64,000 bases of DNA. Origin: a virus. The notes below the pieces were generated by a model that saw only the letters and a program-made list of their open reading frames with translations, had not been told where the DNA came from and did no database searches. The translations under genes were made by a program, and so were the position numbers. Positions 26,401 to 34,275 of this stretch are shown piece after piece. The stretch lies in IMG/VR virus record IMGVR_UViG_3300033153_007973, positions 170,009-234,008 of that record. The stretch is one strand, 5' to 3'. How positions within the stretch are numbered: position 1 is the stretch's first letter; every line of letters starts with the position of its first letter.

Positions 26401-27185
26401 ATATTTACTGGATCAATATCTGATAGGATATGATCATTTACGACCGCAGGAAGACCATAATTGGTGGATCCGTCTAGTGCTTGACTCAATCCCTCGTTTC
26501 TTTGTTGGAATTGGTATCTATATACGTTTCCAATATATCTTCCTTGTCGACCCTCAATTGGAAAGATTCTGTTCTGAACCAAGAGAACAATTGATGATAT
26601 AAGATCCATTGGCAGAGATGTTATCTGTGCATGTTCTCTGGGTAGCCCAGGATGTAGATGTAGATTAAATGGGAATCTGATACGAAGTGTTCGTCCAGAG
26701 ACGATAGAGACTATCTTAGATTCAGCATCTATAGCAGGTTTCTTTGTGAAATATAAATAGTCGATAATCTTTCTGTTCTTGACCAGGACAACTACGCTAT
26801 TAAAAAGCTGCGGACACTTAGTCTTCGTCTTTATGCCCTTCTTAGCAGCTTTGAAATCATCTTCGTTATCGATAATGATGATAGCGTTATTGACCCGTAT
26901 CTTCTGGTCAAGTAGGTTAATCGCATTGACTCTCTCGAAATTAATATGCTTACTGAGAATCATGTCGATTCCATCTGCCGATTTTCCCACAAGGACTAGA
27001 TGATATTTTCTTGATGCGGGACCCTTAGCTTTTCGTGTAAATCCAAGATCAGTTAGATAGCTTGTAAGAGTATCCTCTTCTCGTTTAGCTTTGAGATGTT
27101 CAAGGTTATCATCAAACTCTTTAATGTCACTATCTACAGACGCTAACAGATCGTCTACAGATATAAGATCTAGATCATCTGGCAT
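23433..27185 (-). CDS. SF2/SNF2-like DNA helicase interrupted by an intein
   Basis: The precursor has 1250 residues. Removing the intein (509-867) leaves an 891-residue helicase. Walker A is C-D-V-G-L-G-K-T near 395. Walker B, V-I-F-D-E then C-Q-N, is split by the intein between Glu and Cys. The second domain has V-L-V-F-T-G-F-T near 1090 and the arginine-finger motif Q-A-I-G-R-I-L-R-P near 1172. Such ATPases move on double-stranded DNA, remodel forks or strip proteins. About 370 residues before Walker A are unrecognised. Activity should require splicing, because motif II is broken in the precursor. The ribosome site is GAGGAG. Confidence 0.85.
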   Translation of the reverse strand: MPDDLDLISVDDLLASVDSDIKEFDDNLEHLKAKREEDTLTSYLTDLGFTRKAKGPASRKYHLVLVGKSADGIDMILSKHINFERVNAINLLDQKIRVNNAIIIIDNEDDFKAAKKGIKTKTKCPQLFNSVVVLVKNRKIIDYLYFTKKPAIDAESKIVSIVSGRTLRIRFPFNLHLHPGLPREHAQITSLPMDLISSIVLLVQNRIFPIEGRQGRYIGNVYRYQFQQRNEGLSQALDGSTNYGLPAVVNDHILSDIDPVNIQGTTEEDDPESNSARNTRKRLDACDVNIVAYEFEIELAKFEGSVLRIELLLGILEKEGFDVDDSTKTTIIKAVRNIKKWMSPPPAQVEKDDLFRTHMGQIEKINKIHKLELQWHQKYSIAMAMRKKASVLQCDVGLGKTRIAIGLHLALGVKRTLVCVEPGALNEFIREMDKLKMEKPFIIKKLTDIPLAKENATPITLIGYSILGAETKIKSRRSNEDKKQKSLYKIHTTGDDLRGLFDLVIFDECFTYDTEIMTNKGLRKIGDIVTNREDVLALSKNLETNNWEYKPVVHYFHKPYVDNLVKVEYNNGHSIICTPDHKIWTKEKGYVKAKELRNETVCFMWNNVHILQTKINKTTKMLQYEVCRNSSPCKDDNKNLQVVWERLQPRYRTNEKEQEHTILRKAMFCKMAMQSTKTTKEIPHYTKEIQEESNCCSTKDWIQSTIRTNETNERRPRISEESYCWHKEEMEKEPHVSLQRRKREVNCATTEASQSNRIPNGISDRSKESQKEETRSLSSDKVCSRPSNSRQEDSNRSRRRISQDKEMEVSRQKERIRIAYARVENVTILEQRSNGKSGYSPQQDQRVFNIDVGDNHNYVANGLLVKNCQNVKSPTSLKSKSAIRLRPARSMFMSGTVITNKMAELATYAVIGYGSKSCVSKVDATPISHIGTEIRRKNKKVVARLGEDKKGEPTYKIVHNISTTNMRLAKINDKMSSDPEFTKDYVRNLVVKVARENEGLVKNDMFRFNVKEMKVVAEPNNTQFEQYLSILDGSREFVRDESKSLARLIAMMKISECPKLLDPTWQNTPTAKQLVTRDLVIDKLSEGRSVLVFTGFTEASIDLSNLFKNSGASTFLLSNKMTPSARYKVIENFRKTPNSVAVGNIGILGKSFNLEQADVVIMSDIPWSPAFYEQAIGRILRPDQTGNPEVYVIFNRFMIDQYKFEVISSKRKTIDKYLKDKDVSVEETKHISYRDFLQLVIRKADERGST
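24585..25661 (-). other. Intein (359 aa) in the helicase Walker B motif
   Basis: The splice junctions are D-E | C-F-T-Y-D-T-E-I and L-L-V-K-N | C-Q-N. Hint-domain blocks are visible: block A at the N-terminal Cys, block B with C-T-P-D-H-K-I-W-T, block F with F-N-I-D-V-G-D-N-H-N-Y-V-A-N-G and block G ending in Asn with extein Cys+1. The penultimate residue is Lys where inteins usually have His. The middle 240 or so residues in this frame are Lys/Glu/Arg/Ser/Asn-rich with no LAGLIDADG or HNH motif, because the same DNA encodes an endonuclease in another frame. Confidence 0.9.
24629..25417 (-). CDS. Nested homing-type endonuclease (Vsr-like/EDxHD family) out of frame inside the intein
   Basis: The 262-residue frame lies wholly within the intein DNA, shifted one base from the intein frame. 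The ATG has AAAGGAG seven bases upstream; a longer frame from 25474 lacks a site. Two Cys4 clusters (C12/C15/C32 or C33/C37 and C51/C54/C74/C78) form probable zinc fingers for DNA binding. A basic helical region follows. The C-terminal nuclease domain has A-V-D-L-A-I near 196, I-A-I-E-V-D-G-E-S-H near 207-213, L-D-K-R near 222 and L-G-W-K-M-L-R-F-W near 233, the pattern of Vsr-like (EDxHD/DUF559) endonucleases. It probably cleaves intein-free helicase genes to spread the intein. Confidence 0.88.
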   Translation of the reverse strand: MSRQRNYETRQCASCGTTFTYYRPKSTRQQKCCSTKCAGILRRVKMITKTCKWCGKDFSLGTGLTRKSKNTRFCGKQCSAKWRCSQPKQQKRFHIIQKKYKKKATAALRKTGFKAQSERMKRMNADPEFQRKAIAGTKKRWKKNPTFLSRGGNGKLTVPQLKLHKATGYPMEFQIGLKNLRRKRPDLCLPTKYAVDLAIPDKKIAIEVDGESHKTKKWKYLDKRKESVLLMLGWKMLRFWNKEVMENLDTVLSKIKECSTST

Positions 27186-27217
27186 TTTATCTCCTCTTGT
27201 GGTATCCTGACCGAATA

Positions 27218-28057
27218 CTACTGTTTCTTTCTTGCAACGGAATCATTGATGAACTTAGCGAACTTCGTTACTTTTTCATCTTGTGTTCCATTTTCATCAT
27301 CAACTTTCATGAATGCATATTGACCTTTGGAAGCAGGGAAACAGGTTTTTAGGTAATCACTTAAGTCATCCTTACCAAGACCATGCTTCTCTCTTAAAAG
27401 CTTGATTTTCTCAGAGTTGATTTCAGACATGGATGGACCTGTCTTTGCTGGTGCTGATTCATCAATAGGTTCGGGATCATTTTGAGGCAAAGTATCATCT
27501 GGACCATGCCATAGATAAATACCAAAGCCATAATTGTTCGATGCTTTCCGTATGGCATTAGCAAGAGCTGTCTTGGTCATCTTATCAGAGTCCAAATTCC
27601 TTTGACCGCTATTTGTTCCGCTACCAGTACCTGGGCGTCGGCAAATCTCAGTACCTTCATTGTCTCTAAGAACTAAGTCAAGAGATACAAATGCTGCACT
27701 TTCTGTGACATGAATTCTTTCCTTCCTCGGAAAGTTCTTTACTTTGCCATTCTGCTGCTCAAGTTTCATCCAGTCCAGCTTTCCATTCTCAAGTCTAACT
27801 TCCTGCATGTATGAGAAGGATACGTCTTTCATGGTCTGTTCTAAGTTTTCGACAGACCAATGAGTGCCGAAACGTTTATCGAATTCTTCAATCGTGACCC
27901 AGATTGGGATATATGTGAGCTCTATATCTTCCATCTTCCTGGTGTCTTTGTTGTATTGCTTAACCTTCCTGGATTGCGTTCTCTCCTTTGGAAGCGGATC
28001 TGACAGTCCAGCAACTGCATCCATGATTTGTTCTCGATTCATTGATTTATTCTCCAT
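27218..28057 (-). CDS. Rad52-like single-strand annealing protein
   Basis: The start behind AGAGGAGG is chosen; a longer frame starts inside NrdG. The 279-residue protein has Y-I-P-I-W-V-T-I near residue 50 and H-W-S-V-E-N-L near 66. Its core is A-A-F-V-S-L-D-L-V-L-R-D, then R-P-G-T-G-S-G and K-T-A-L-A-N-A-I-R-K-A-S-N-N-Y-G-F-G near 165-185. This order (beta core, G-x-G loop, A-x-x-x-A-I/L-R-K-A helix, G-x-G-x-x-L/Y-L) is that of the Rad52/Sak-type annealing family. It would anneal complementary strands in recombination-dependent replication. The NrdG stop lies one base before this ATG. Confidence 0.65.
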   Translation of the reverse strand: MENKSMNREQIMDAVAGLSDPLPKERTQSRKVKQYNKDTRKMEDIELTYIPIWVTIEEFDKRFGTHWSVENLEQTMKDVSFSYMQEVRLENGKLDWMKLEQQNGKVKNFPRKERIHVTESAAFVSLDLVLRDNEGTEICRRPGTGSGTNSGQRNLDSDKMTKTALANAIRKASNNYGFGIYLWHGPDDTLPQNDPEPIDESAPAKTGPSMSEINSEKIKLLREKHGLGKDDLSDYLKTCFPASKGQYAFMKVDDENGTQDEKVTKFAKFINDSVARKKQ

Positions 28058-28058
28058 C

Positions 28059-28772
28059 TTATCCTCCTCTAATATGAGTGTCCGCATGAACACTACTTGC
28101 TATCTCCAGAAATGGGAGCAGTGCACCCTCTGGTGTTGATTGAATATTATCGCCCTCTACTTGCTGATATGGCTGTAGATAGTAAGGGACTTCGTCTGGT
28201 ATTAGTCTTGCAATTGCTCTGATGATCCTCTCGTTCACATAAAGAGGATGACATGTTGTTCTGATCTCGTACTGGAAATCTAACGATGTACGATAGTTTT
28301 CCATTACATCTAAGCTAGATATGATTTGCTTCCAGTGTTTGGCTTCATATCCTTTTCGATTTTGTCCTGCTTGTGGATATGTCTTGATATCCATTGCGAC
28401 ATAATCGATGTGAAGTCTGGTTATCACATATGATAATCTGTCAGCATATGTACCATTTGTATCTAGCTTAACCATTAAGCCAAGTTTGTGTGCCTCCAAT
28501 GCAATGGTTTGAATCTCATTGAATGATGAGCATGGGGGTTCACCGTGTAATGGTTCACCCCCGGTTATCACAACTGCATCGATAAGATCTTTGCTCTTTC
28601 TCATCCGGTGTATTACTCTTCTCATTTCTATTGATTCCACAACTTGTGGCATTCTTGCGAGTGCCATGTTGTGACAGTATGTACATTTTAGGTTGCATCC
28701 CTTCATGAAGATCACCATAGCTGGTAAGCTAGGGTAATCAACAAGAGAGAGGTTTGTTATTGCTCCTACCAT
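28059..28772 (-). CDS. nrdG: Anaerobic ribonucleotide reductase activating protein (radical SAM)
   Basis: The 237-residue protein has the cluster motif C-N-L-K-C-T-Y-C-H-N near residue 26 and the SAM-binding V-V-I-T-G-G-E-P-L near residue 69. NrdG-type activases use a 4Fe-4S cluster and SAM to put the glycyl radical on NrdD. Its size and N-terminal L-S-L-V-D-Y-P-S-L-P segment match the longer bacterial activases (NrdG2/PflA-like). It lies 15 bases downstream of the nrdD stop in the same direction, as expected for a working pair. Confidence 0.85.
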   Translation of the reverse strand: MVGAITNLSLVDYPSLPAMVIFMKGCNLKCTYCHNMALARMPQVVESIEMRRVIHRMRKSKDLIDAVVITGGEPLHGEPPCSSFNEIQTIALEAHKLGLMVKLDTNGTYADRLSYVITRLHIDYVAMDIKTYPQAGQNRKGYEAKHWKQIISSLDVMENYRTSLDFQYEIRTTCHPLYVNERIIRAIARLIPDEVPYYLQPYQQVEGDNIQSTPEGALLPFLEIASSVHADTHIRGG

Positions 28773-28787
28773 GGATTACTCCTTCAA

Positions 28788-30908
28788 TTATGCTGGTAGG
28801 CAGTATGTTCTTCTGTCTCCATACTCGCTTTTCTTTCCGTCATTCCAGCTACTGACCGGTCTGTAATAACCAACCACTCTTGAATAGACATTCACTATAG
28901 CGATACATCCTTCGTGTGGACATTTATGATGTTCGCCTTTTAGATATCCATGTTCTTCGCAGATCGTAAACGTTGGTGTGATTGAAATATATGGTAACTT
29001 GTACTTCGAAGTGATCTTCTTGATGAGACCTGCTAATGCTTCTGGGTCTGGCGCACTTTCACCTAGGAATGAATGAAGCACAGTACCACCGGTGTAAAGA
29101 CACTGTAACTCATCTTGATGATCTAGTGCCTTAAACAGATCATCTGTGTGTCCTACAGGTAGATGTGTTGAATTAGTATAATATACAATCTTGTCTCCTG
29201 CATGAGCAGCTTCGGCACCAAACGATTTCTGATCTGCTTTTGCTAGTCTGTAACATGCGCCTTCTGCTGGTGTTGCTTCTAGATTATATAGATTTCCGGT
29301 AGTGACTTGGAATTCTTGTGTGATTTTCTTCATGAACGTGAGTGTCTCTATAGCTAATGCCTTTCCGGCTTTGGTTTGTATCCCATCTCCCAGGAGATTG
29401 AGACATGCTTCATGCATACCTACTAGACCAACTGTTGAGAAATGGTTTGTATAATATGCACCACTCCGTTGTTTAATTGATCTGAGATAGAACTTAGAAT
29501 ATGGATAGAGTTCTCTATCCATTAGATCTTCTAAGATCTTGCGTTTAATCTCTAGACTATCTCTTGCAACTTCCATATATGCTTCAACGTTTTCAAAGAA
29601 CTCTTCTTTATCACTTGATATATAAGCGAGTCTTGGTAGGTTAAGTGTGCATACTCCGACACTTCCTGTTAATGGAGCAGATGCAAAGATACCACCAAGT
29701 CTCTTCCTGAGTTCACGATTATCGATAGAAATTCGACAACACATGCTGCGAATATCTTCAGGTTTTATACCTGAGTTTACCATATTAGCAAAGTATGGTA
29801 CGCCTAGTTTTGCTGTCATTTCCCATACCTTTTTTGCCGCGGGAGAATCCCAGATGAATTCATCTGTAATATTATAAGTTGGGATCGGGAAGGAGTGAAT
29901 AGCACCCCTTGAGTCACCCTCCATCATTGTTTCTGCGAAAGCGATATTGATCATCTCCATCTCTTTCGCACATTCTTTATATGTGAAATCCATCTGTTTG
30001 CCACCAATGATACATGGTCGATCGGCATACAGTGATGATGGCACCATGTCCATCGTGATGTTCGAGAACGTTTGTTGAAACCCAGTTCTCAGTGGCGAGT
30101 TCATATTGTATACGAACTCTTGAATGCCTTGCTTTACTTGCTTCTGGTTTAGTCCATCCTTCTTGATGAATGGAGCTAATAGTGTATCAAAGTTCGAAAG
30201 CGCAACAGCTCCTGCAATTTCTCCTTGGAGCATGTATAGGAAATTCATTATTTGACCAAGGATAGATGAGAAATGAGTTGCTGGTCCAGAAATTGTCTTC
30301 TGTGGAACACCTGTGATACCAGTCATTAGAAGATCTTCCAAGTCCCAACCGCAACAATAACACGCAAGTGATCCAAGATCATGAATATGTATATACCCAA
30401 ACTTATGTGCATCTGCTATCTCAGAAGGATAAATTCTATCCAACCAGTATTTAGCAGTAGTGCTGCTCGATAGATGGTTGTTTAATCCTTGAAGTGAATA
30501 CGTCATGTTTGAATTCTCTTTGACGCGCCAGTCCTTTGCGCCTAGATAATCATCCATGACTTGCATAGTTTCAGAGAACAGATTGTCGATCTTCTTCAGT
30601 CTCTTCTCTTCTGCTCTCTCGAGAATGAATTTCTTTGCTACGTTCTTGTGTTCTGAATTTAACAGAACTTCTTCAATGGTATCGCTTATCTGATTACCAC
30701 TGGGTGTTTCCTTCTTGTCTTTTGTGAGTGTTTGTGTTACTAAACCAGCTATATTTTTCGAGAATGTCTTTGGTCCCTTTACCTTGCAGGATGCAGCAAG
30801 TTTTAGAATCTTGTTTCTGATATGGTCTTCTTTATACTTGGCGATCTTACCGCTATGTAGTCTCACTCGTCTTGGGGCATAGTCCTTCTTAGTTTGCTGT
30901 GCGCTCAT
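28788..30908 (-). CDS. nrdD: Anaerobic (class III) ribonucleoside-triphosphate reductase
   Basis: The 706-residue protein has an N-terminal ATP-cone (about 15-100: R-L-H-S-G-K-I-A-K-Y). The catalytic barrel has A-C-Y-C-C-G-W-D-L near 188 and G-S-V-G-V-C-T-L-N-L-P near 417. A C-terminal zinc site has C-E-E-H-G then C-P-H-E-G-C near 655, followed by the glycyl radical loop R-V-V-G-Y-Y-R-P near 680. It makes dNTPs from NTPs without oxygen, with formate as the usual reductant. This points to replication in an anaerobic host. Confidence 0.92.
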   Translation of the reverse strand: MSAQQTKKDYAPRRVRLHSGKIAKYKEDHIRNKILKLAASCKVKGPKTFSKNIAGLVTQTLTKDKKETPSGNQISDTIEEVLLNSEHKNVAKKFILERAEEKRLKKIDNLFSETMQVMDDYLGAKDWRVKENSNMTYSLQGLNNHLSSSTTAKYWLDRIYPSEIADAHKFGYIHIHDLGSLACYCCGWDLEDLLMTGITGVPQKTISGPATHFSSILGQIMNFLYMLQGEIAGAVALSNFDTLLAPFIKKDGLNQKQVKQGIQEFVYNMNSPLRTGFQQTFSNITMDMVPSSLYADRPCIIGGKQMDFTYKECAKEMEMINIAFAETMMEGDSRGAIHSFPIPTYNITDEFIWDSPAAKKVWEMTAKLGVPYFANMVNSGIKPEDIRSMCCRISIDNRELRKRLGGIFASAPLTGSVGVCTLNLPRLAYISSDKEEFFENVEAYMEVARDSLEIKRKILEDLMDRELYPYSKFYLRSIKQRSGAYYTNHFSTVGLVGMHEACLNLLGDGIQTKAGKALAIETLTFMKKITQEFQVTTGNLYNLEATPAEGACYRLAKADQKSFGAEAAHAGDKIVYYTNSTHLPVGHTDDLFKALDHQDELQCLYTGGTVLHSFLGESAPDPEALAGLIKKITSKYKLPYISITPTFTICEEHGYLKGEHHKCPHEGCIAIVNVYSRVVGYYRPVSSWNDGKKSEYGDRRTYCLPA

Positions 30909-30928
30909 ATCAGTTCCTCCAGAGTAGG

Positions 30929-32011
30929 TTAGTTGAGTTTGGTTTCGTCTTGCCTATGTAGGCTTCGCCATTTGAACTTGGCGAGTTCTCTTGGGTCTCT
31001 TATCTTGAAGTAGATGCTTTCTACATCTGCATCTTGGAAAAGCATCTTCTCTGTTTGTGCCCTTTCACTTTCGAGCAATGTAATATCTTCTTCAAGTTTT
31101 ATATATTCTGCTTTTTCTGTTTCATGAAGACCTGATTTCTTCATGAATTCTTTTGCGAGTGAGAACTCTCTTCCCCATCGTGATATTTCTTCAAGATCTT
31201 TTGGTGCCATTACTACGTCTACGTTCTTGTCCATACATGCGAGAATCTTGCGGATCTCTATTCCGGAATGTTTCTTGTATTCTGTGAATAAATGTTTTCC
31301 ATATGGTACAGTAAGTGTTCGAGTGGCTACATTGGCTTTGTACGATGCATAATGTTCCCAGAAGATTTGGTTGCCATTTGATGGTATCATCTCCAATGCT
31401 AGTACTTCTGTGTCGGTAATCCTGGATATTCTCATAGCGATTGCATCAAGAAGTTCAAATGATATGACTGGAATAAGTGGGTTCAAGCATAGATTGATAA
31501 TCCATGATTTGTCATGGATGACTTGTTGTTTCATGTCATGATCAAGACGCTTAACTTCTTCACTATGATCTTCTATTCTTTCTAGAAACGGTTTCTTTCT
31601 GGATGTGTCTTTACCAGATTGATCATATGTGATATCGATTTTATGAATGTCTAGTATGCCATATCTCTTGTCAGCTTTGGATGGATCCTCATCTGGACGA
31701 CCTAGTTTTGGCATCTCAATGCTTGTAATCTTTCCATCGTTAAGATTTTGTTGGAATGCAGGTGTCTTTCCTTGTTCTAGATCTTTTTTCATGTCTTTAA
31801 GATACTGGCGGAACTCAGTTCTAATAGCCATAATGTATCTTTTAACATTGTCTTGAGTGGTTCTTCCTCTGAACTCATCATATGAAACTCGTTTAATATG
31901 TACTTCAGCATTTATCGCACTGATTACAGCTTCTTTTACAGTGTCAATATTAATGTGTTTCTCTGGAATTCTAATAAGCTTGAATTCTGTTGGGCCCTTA
32001 CGTCGTCTCAA
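30929..32011 (-). CDS. Hypothetical protein (360 aa)
   Basis: I do not recognise this protein. The start is a TTG behind GGGGAAG that overlaps the end of the previous gene by 14 bases. The protein is rich in Lys, Glu and Asp. Residues 60-170 are strongly charged, 175-240 more hydrophobic and beta-like, and residues 290-330 look coiled-coil (E-Y-I-K-L-E-E-D-I-T-L-L-E-S-E-R). It lies between RecA-linked genes and nrdD. No membrane segment or Cys motif is present. Confidence 0.55.
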   Translation of the reverse strand: MRRRKGPTEFKLIRIPEKHINIDTVKEAVISAINAEVHIKRVSYDEFRGRTTQDNVKRYIMAIRTEFRQYLKDMKKDLEQGKTPAFQQNLNDGKITSIEMPKLGRPDEDPSKADKRYGILDIHKIDITYDQSGKDTSRKKPFLERIEDHSEEVKRLDHDMKQQVIHDKSWIINLCLNPLIPVISFELLDAIAMRISRITDTEVLALEMIPSNGNQIFWEHYASYKANVATRTLTVPYGKHLFTEYKKHSGIEIRKILACMDKNVDVVMAPKDLEEISRWGREFSLAKEFMKKSGLHETEKAEYIKLEEDITLLESERAQTEKMLFQDADVESIYFKIRDPRELAKFKWRSLHRQDETKLN

Positions 32012-32444
32012 TATCTTCCCCCACTACCATTGATTTTAAAACTTCAAATGCATCCTCAAGATCATTATGTTCAAAGTCATTATCGATCATATTTTGAGGT
32101 ATACCAACATTCTTATTGATCATATCTAGGAAATGGAGTAAGCCCTTCATTGCCACTGTGAGCTTTACCTTACATGGTAAGATGCTTCCCTTGAGACTCC
32201 ATTCTGCTTGTAGAATCATCTCTGATGTTTCTTTAGGTGTACCAAGTATGCACGTAGCAACTCCGAAGACACTAGCACCATATAACCAAGCGATTTCTCT
32301 AATCTTCTTGGCTATCTCTATATCTGAGCAGTTCTTTTCTACTTGTGAGATTACCTGTTTTGCTTGCTTCTTCGAGAGAAGTCGTATCTTTTCTTTGCCA
32401 ATAATCGTTGCATATGTTGTATCAAGCAGCGGGTTCTTCTTGTC
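31998..32444 (-). CDS. Hypothetical helical protein (148 aa)
   Basis: The start behind AAAGGAAA is chosen over a longer frame from 32519 that would overlap the zinc-cluster gene. The protein is largely helical, with K-K-Q-A-K-Q-V-I-S-Q-V-E-K and I-A-K-K-I-R-E-I-A-W-L-Y-G segments and an acidic C-terminus. No catalytic motif is seen. It overlaps its upstream neighbour by 23 bases and its downstream neighbour by 14. Function unknown. Confidence 0.55.
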   Translation of the reverse strand, partial: DKKNPLLDTTYATIIGKEKIRLLSKKQAKQVISQVEKNCSDIEIAKKIREIAWLYGASVFGVATCILGTPKETSEMILQAEWSLKGSILPCKVKLTVAMKGLLHFLDMINKNVGIPQNMIDNDFEHNDLEDAFEVLKSMVVGEDIETT

Positions 32445-32661
32445 CATTGCTTTCCTTTCTTTCATGGTATATGTCTTCATCGATGTCGTCGAATTCTCTG
32501 TTCCTACATGTTGGTACACGAATGAATCTGAATCTCTTGCTTTCCATATACTTTATGTCTAGATGTCCACCAAACTTGGAACAATCATATCGTGGTATCT
32601 TATGTGAGCTAAGTATATCTTGCTTGATATACTGACAACTTTTTGGGCAATATGCACTCAT
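32422..32661 (-). CDS. Small Cys-containing protein (79 aa)
   Basis: The ATG overlaps the stop of the RecA-like gene (ATGA), indicating coupled translation. There are four Cys (C5, C9, C27, C52), the first two as C-P-K-S-C, with an acidic C-terminus (D-D-I-D-E-D-I). It might bind zinc, but the spacing is not a classical ribbon. It is likely expressed with RecA. Function unknown. Confidence 0.5.
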   Translation of the reverse strand: MSAYCPKSCQYIKQDILSSHKIPRYDCSKFGGHLDIKYMESKRFRFIRVPTCRNREFDDIDEDIYHERKESNGQEEPAA

Positions 32662-33827
32662 TTCTTAGCTGGTTTCTCCTCGGTCTTTTTGTCCTCTGGT
32701 TTTGATTCCATTCTTGCTTTCTCATCTTGGATGGCTTCTTGTTCGTACTCCGTATCCACATCAGAAGGTGGGTTCGTGAAGTTACCTGGTTTACATCTTG
32801 TCTTGATTGATTCTATCATTTGATTGTATAATCCATCATTGGTTCTGATGTCACGAAGAACATTCTCTGATCCATGTTGATCATATGTGCTACCATCGTT
32901 CGCCATGAACTTATATCCTCCTGGACCATTCTTCTCCAGAATGCCATGTCCAAGTGCTAGTTCGAATACAGTACTCTTATTATCAAATCCGCTTCCAAAG
33001 AAGAAGTCGAGGAGGACACCTGTATTCTCAGTAACATCAACCTTGGATTTTATTGCTTTCCACATACTGGCAAAGCCAATTTTGTGTCTGTCTTGTATGA
33101 ACTTGGCTCCGCCGTCTCTTTGAGCGGACTTTCCAGACCTTCGTACATTGATAGCCATTGCCAATTGATGTTTGAGAGCGTTGCCTCCAGGATATTGTTC
33201 CAGACCACCAGAGAATAGATCTAATGAATCTCTTTTCTGGGTAACAAATACAATAGCAGTATTTGATTTCTTAATGGTCTCAGGAGCAATCTGGAAGAAT
33301 CGACCGAGTCTTCTAGCTACGATTGCCATGTCATCTTCATCGACTCCCTTCTTTCTCATCTCTTTAGGACTTAGAGTAGCGAGAGAGTCAACGTAGATGA
33401 CATCACATTTGCCAGTCGCTGCGATCCTGACGACAGCATCTAGGACACTACCAAGATCTGTGCTTTGTGTCATAACTAGGTTCTCGAGGTCAACTCCGTG
33501 TGTTACTGCCCATTTCTTTGAGAAGCTTTGTTCAGATTCAGCTAAGAATATTCCCATGTTCAAACTTTGTTCATGTGCAATAGCCTGCATAATAAGACTT
33601 GTCTTTCCACATCCGGGTCCGCCATAGATACATGAGAACATACCACGTGGCCAGCCTCCGAATACTAAATCAAATGCTGGGTTACCTGTTGGTATATACT
33701 CCTGACTTCTTAGCTCGGATGCTTTTATGATCTCAATGTTTAATCGTTTGTCTTTTGCTTTGGCTGTCATTGCTCTCGTTGTTACTTCGAGTAATTCTTG
33801 CGCCTTGTTCTTCTTTCCTTTTGGCAT
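32658..33827 (-). CDS. RecA/UvsX-like recombinase
   Basis: The start before P-K-G-K-K-N-K with AAAGGAG upstream is chosen; an upstream in-frame ATG is weaker. The 389-residue protein has Walker A Y-G-G-P-G-C-G-K-T-S near residue 75. It has a catalytic-Glu strand F-L-A-E-S-E-Q near 100, Walker B D-V-I-Y-V-D-S-L-A near 147, and an L1/L2-type region with F-V-T-Q-K-R then G-G-N-A-L-K near 210-230. It would form filaments on single-stranded DNA and pair it with duplex. A charged Lys/Glu tail replaces the usual RecA C-terminal domain. It probably drives recombination-dependent phage replication. Confidence 0.85.
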   Translation of the reverse strand: MPKGKKNKAQELLEVTTRAMTAKAKDKRLNIEIIKASELRSQEYIPTGNPAFDLVFGGWPRGMFSCIYGGPGCGKTSLIMQAIAHEQSLNMGIFLAESEQSFSKKWAVTHGVDLENLVMTQSTDLGSVLDAVVRIAATGKCDVIYVDSLATLSPKEMRKKGVDEDDMAIVARRLGRFFQIAPETIKKSNTAIVFVTQKRDSLDLFSGGLEQYPGGNALKHQLAMAINVRRSGKSAQRDGGAKFIQDRHKIGFASMWKAIKSKVDVTENTGVLLDFFFGSGFDNKSTVFELALGHGILEKNGPGGYKFMANDGSTYDQHGSENVLRDIRTNDGLYNQMIESIKTRCKPGNFTNPPSDVDTEYEQEAIQDEKARMESKPEDKKTEEKPAKK

Positions 33828-34209
33828 TTTTCTCTCCTTTTGTTCTGCCATTCCCTCCAAAGGGGAACGGACAAGATCTCATCTTATATGATACACAAGC
33901 TTTACACATTTCTTCTGATTCAGGATAATTTAGATAGATGGCTTCATTACAGTCTCGTCTTGGGCATTTAGCGGCTGGACAGTCAACGTTCATGCGTGTA
34001 CCACAGTCAGGACATCTAGGTGCATCAGTACTATGAAGTTTTAAGAAGAACTTGAATGATGGAGGAGCCCAGTCTAGCTTGATCAGTTCTTCCAGTGTCT
34101 TTTTGTTGGAACGAATATGCTCATCAAAGTATCGTGAGCCCTCTGCTTCAGACAATCCAAACTTGATTATCTGACGCAATACGTTTACTAAATGATCGCT
34201 TACCTTCAT
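33733..34209 (-). CDS. Zinc-ribbon protein (158 aa)
   Basis: The protein has three Cys groups: C-P-D-C near residue 64, C-P-A-A-K-C-P-R-R-D-C near residue 73 and C-K-A-C near residue 100, enough for two zinc sites. The N-terminal 60 residues look helical. The last 32 residues (Lys/Arg/Asn/Ser-rich) are encoded by DNA that also encodes the start of RecA, a 95-base out-of-frame overlap. It follows a candidate promoter and has GGGAG upstream of its ATG. A DNA- or RNA-binding role is inferred from the zinc sites only. Confidence 0.55.
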   Translation of the reverse strand: MKVSDHLVNVLRQIIKFGLSEAEGSRYFDEHIRSNKKTLEELIKLDWAPPSFKFFLKLHSTDAPRCPDCGTRMNVDCPAAKCPRRDCNEAIYLNYPESEEMCKACVSYKMRSCPFPFGGNGRTKGEKNAKRKEEQGARITRSNNESNDSQSKRQTIKH

Positions 34210-34240
34210 TGTTCTCCCTTGGTTGTTATGCGATACGAAA

Positions 34241-34269
34241 TATGTAACTCATTATCTTAATCTTGTCAA
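34241..34269 (-). promoter_or_regulatory. Possible sigma70-type promoter upstream of the zinc-ribbon/recA genes
   Basis: Minus-strand TTGACA (34264-34269) is separated by 17 bases from TACATA (34241-34246), in a 66-base gap. The -35 is perfect; the -10 keeps only part of the TATAAT consensus. The flank ACTTGACAAGAT is shared with the candidate promoter at 978. It would start a transcript for the zinc-ribbon, recA and downstream genes. Confidence 0.4.
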
Positions 34270-34275
34270 GTACTT

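Noticed and set aside
32445-32562. Extension of the 148-residue gene upstream and antisense frames around it
   Set aside because: The region is already used by the Cys-containing 79-residue gene and the better ribosome site is at 32444.
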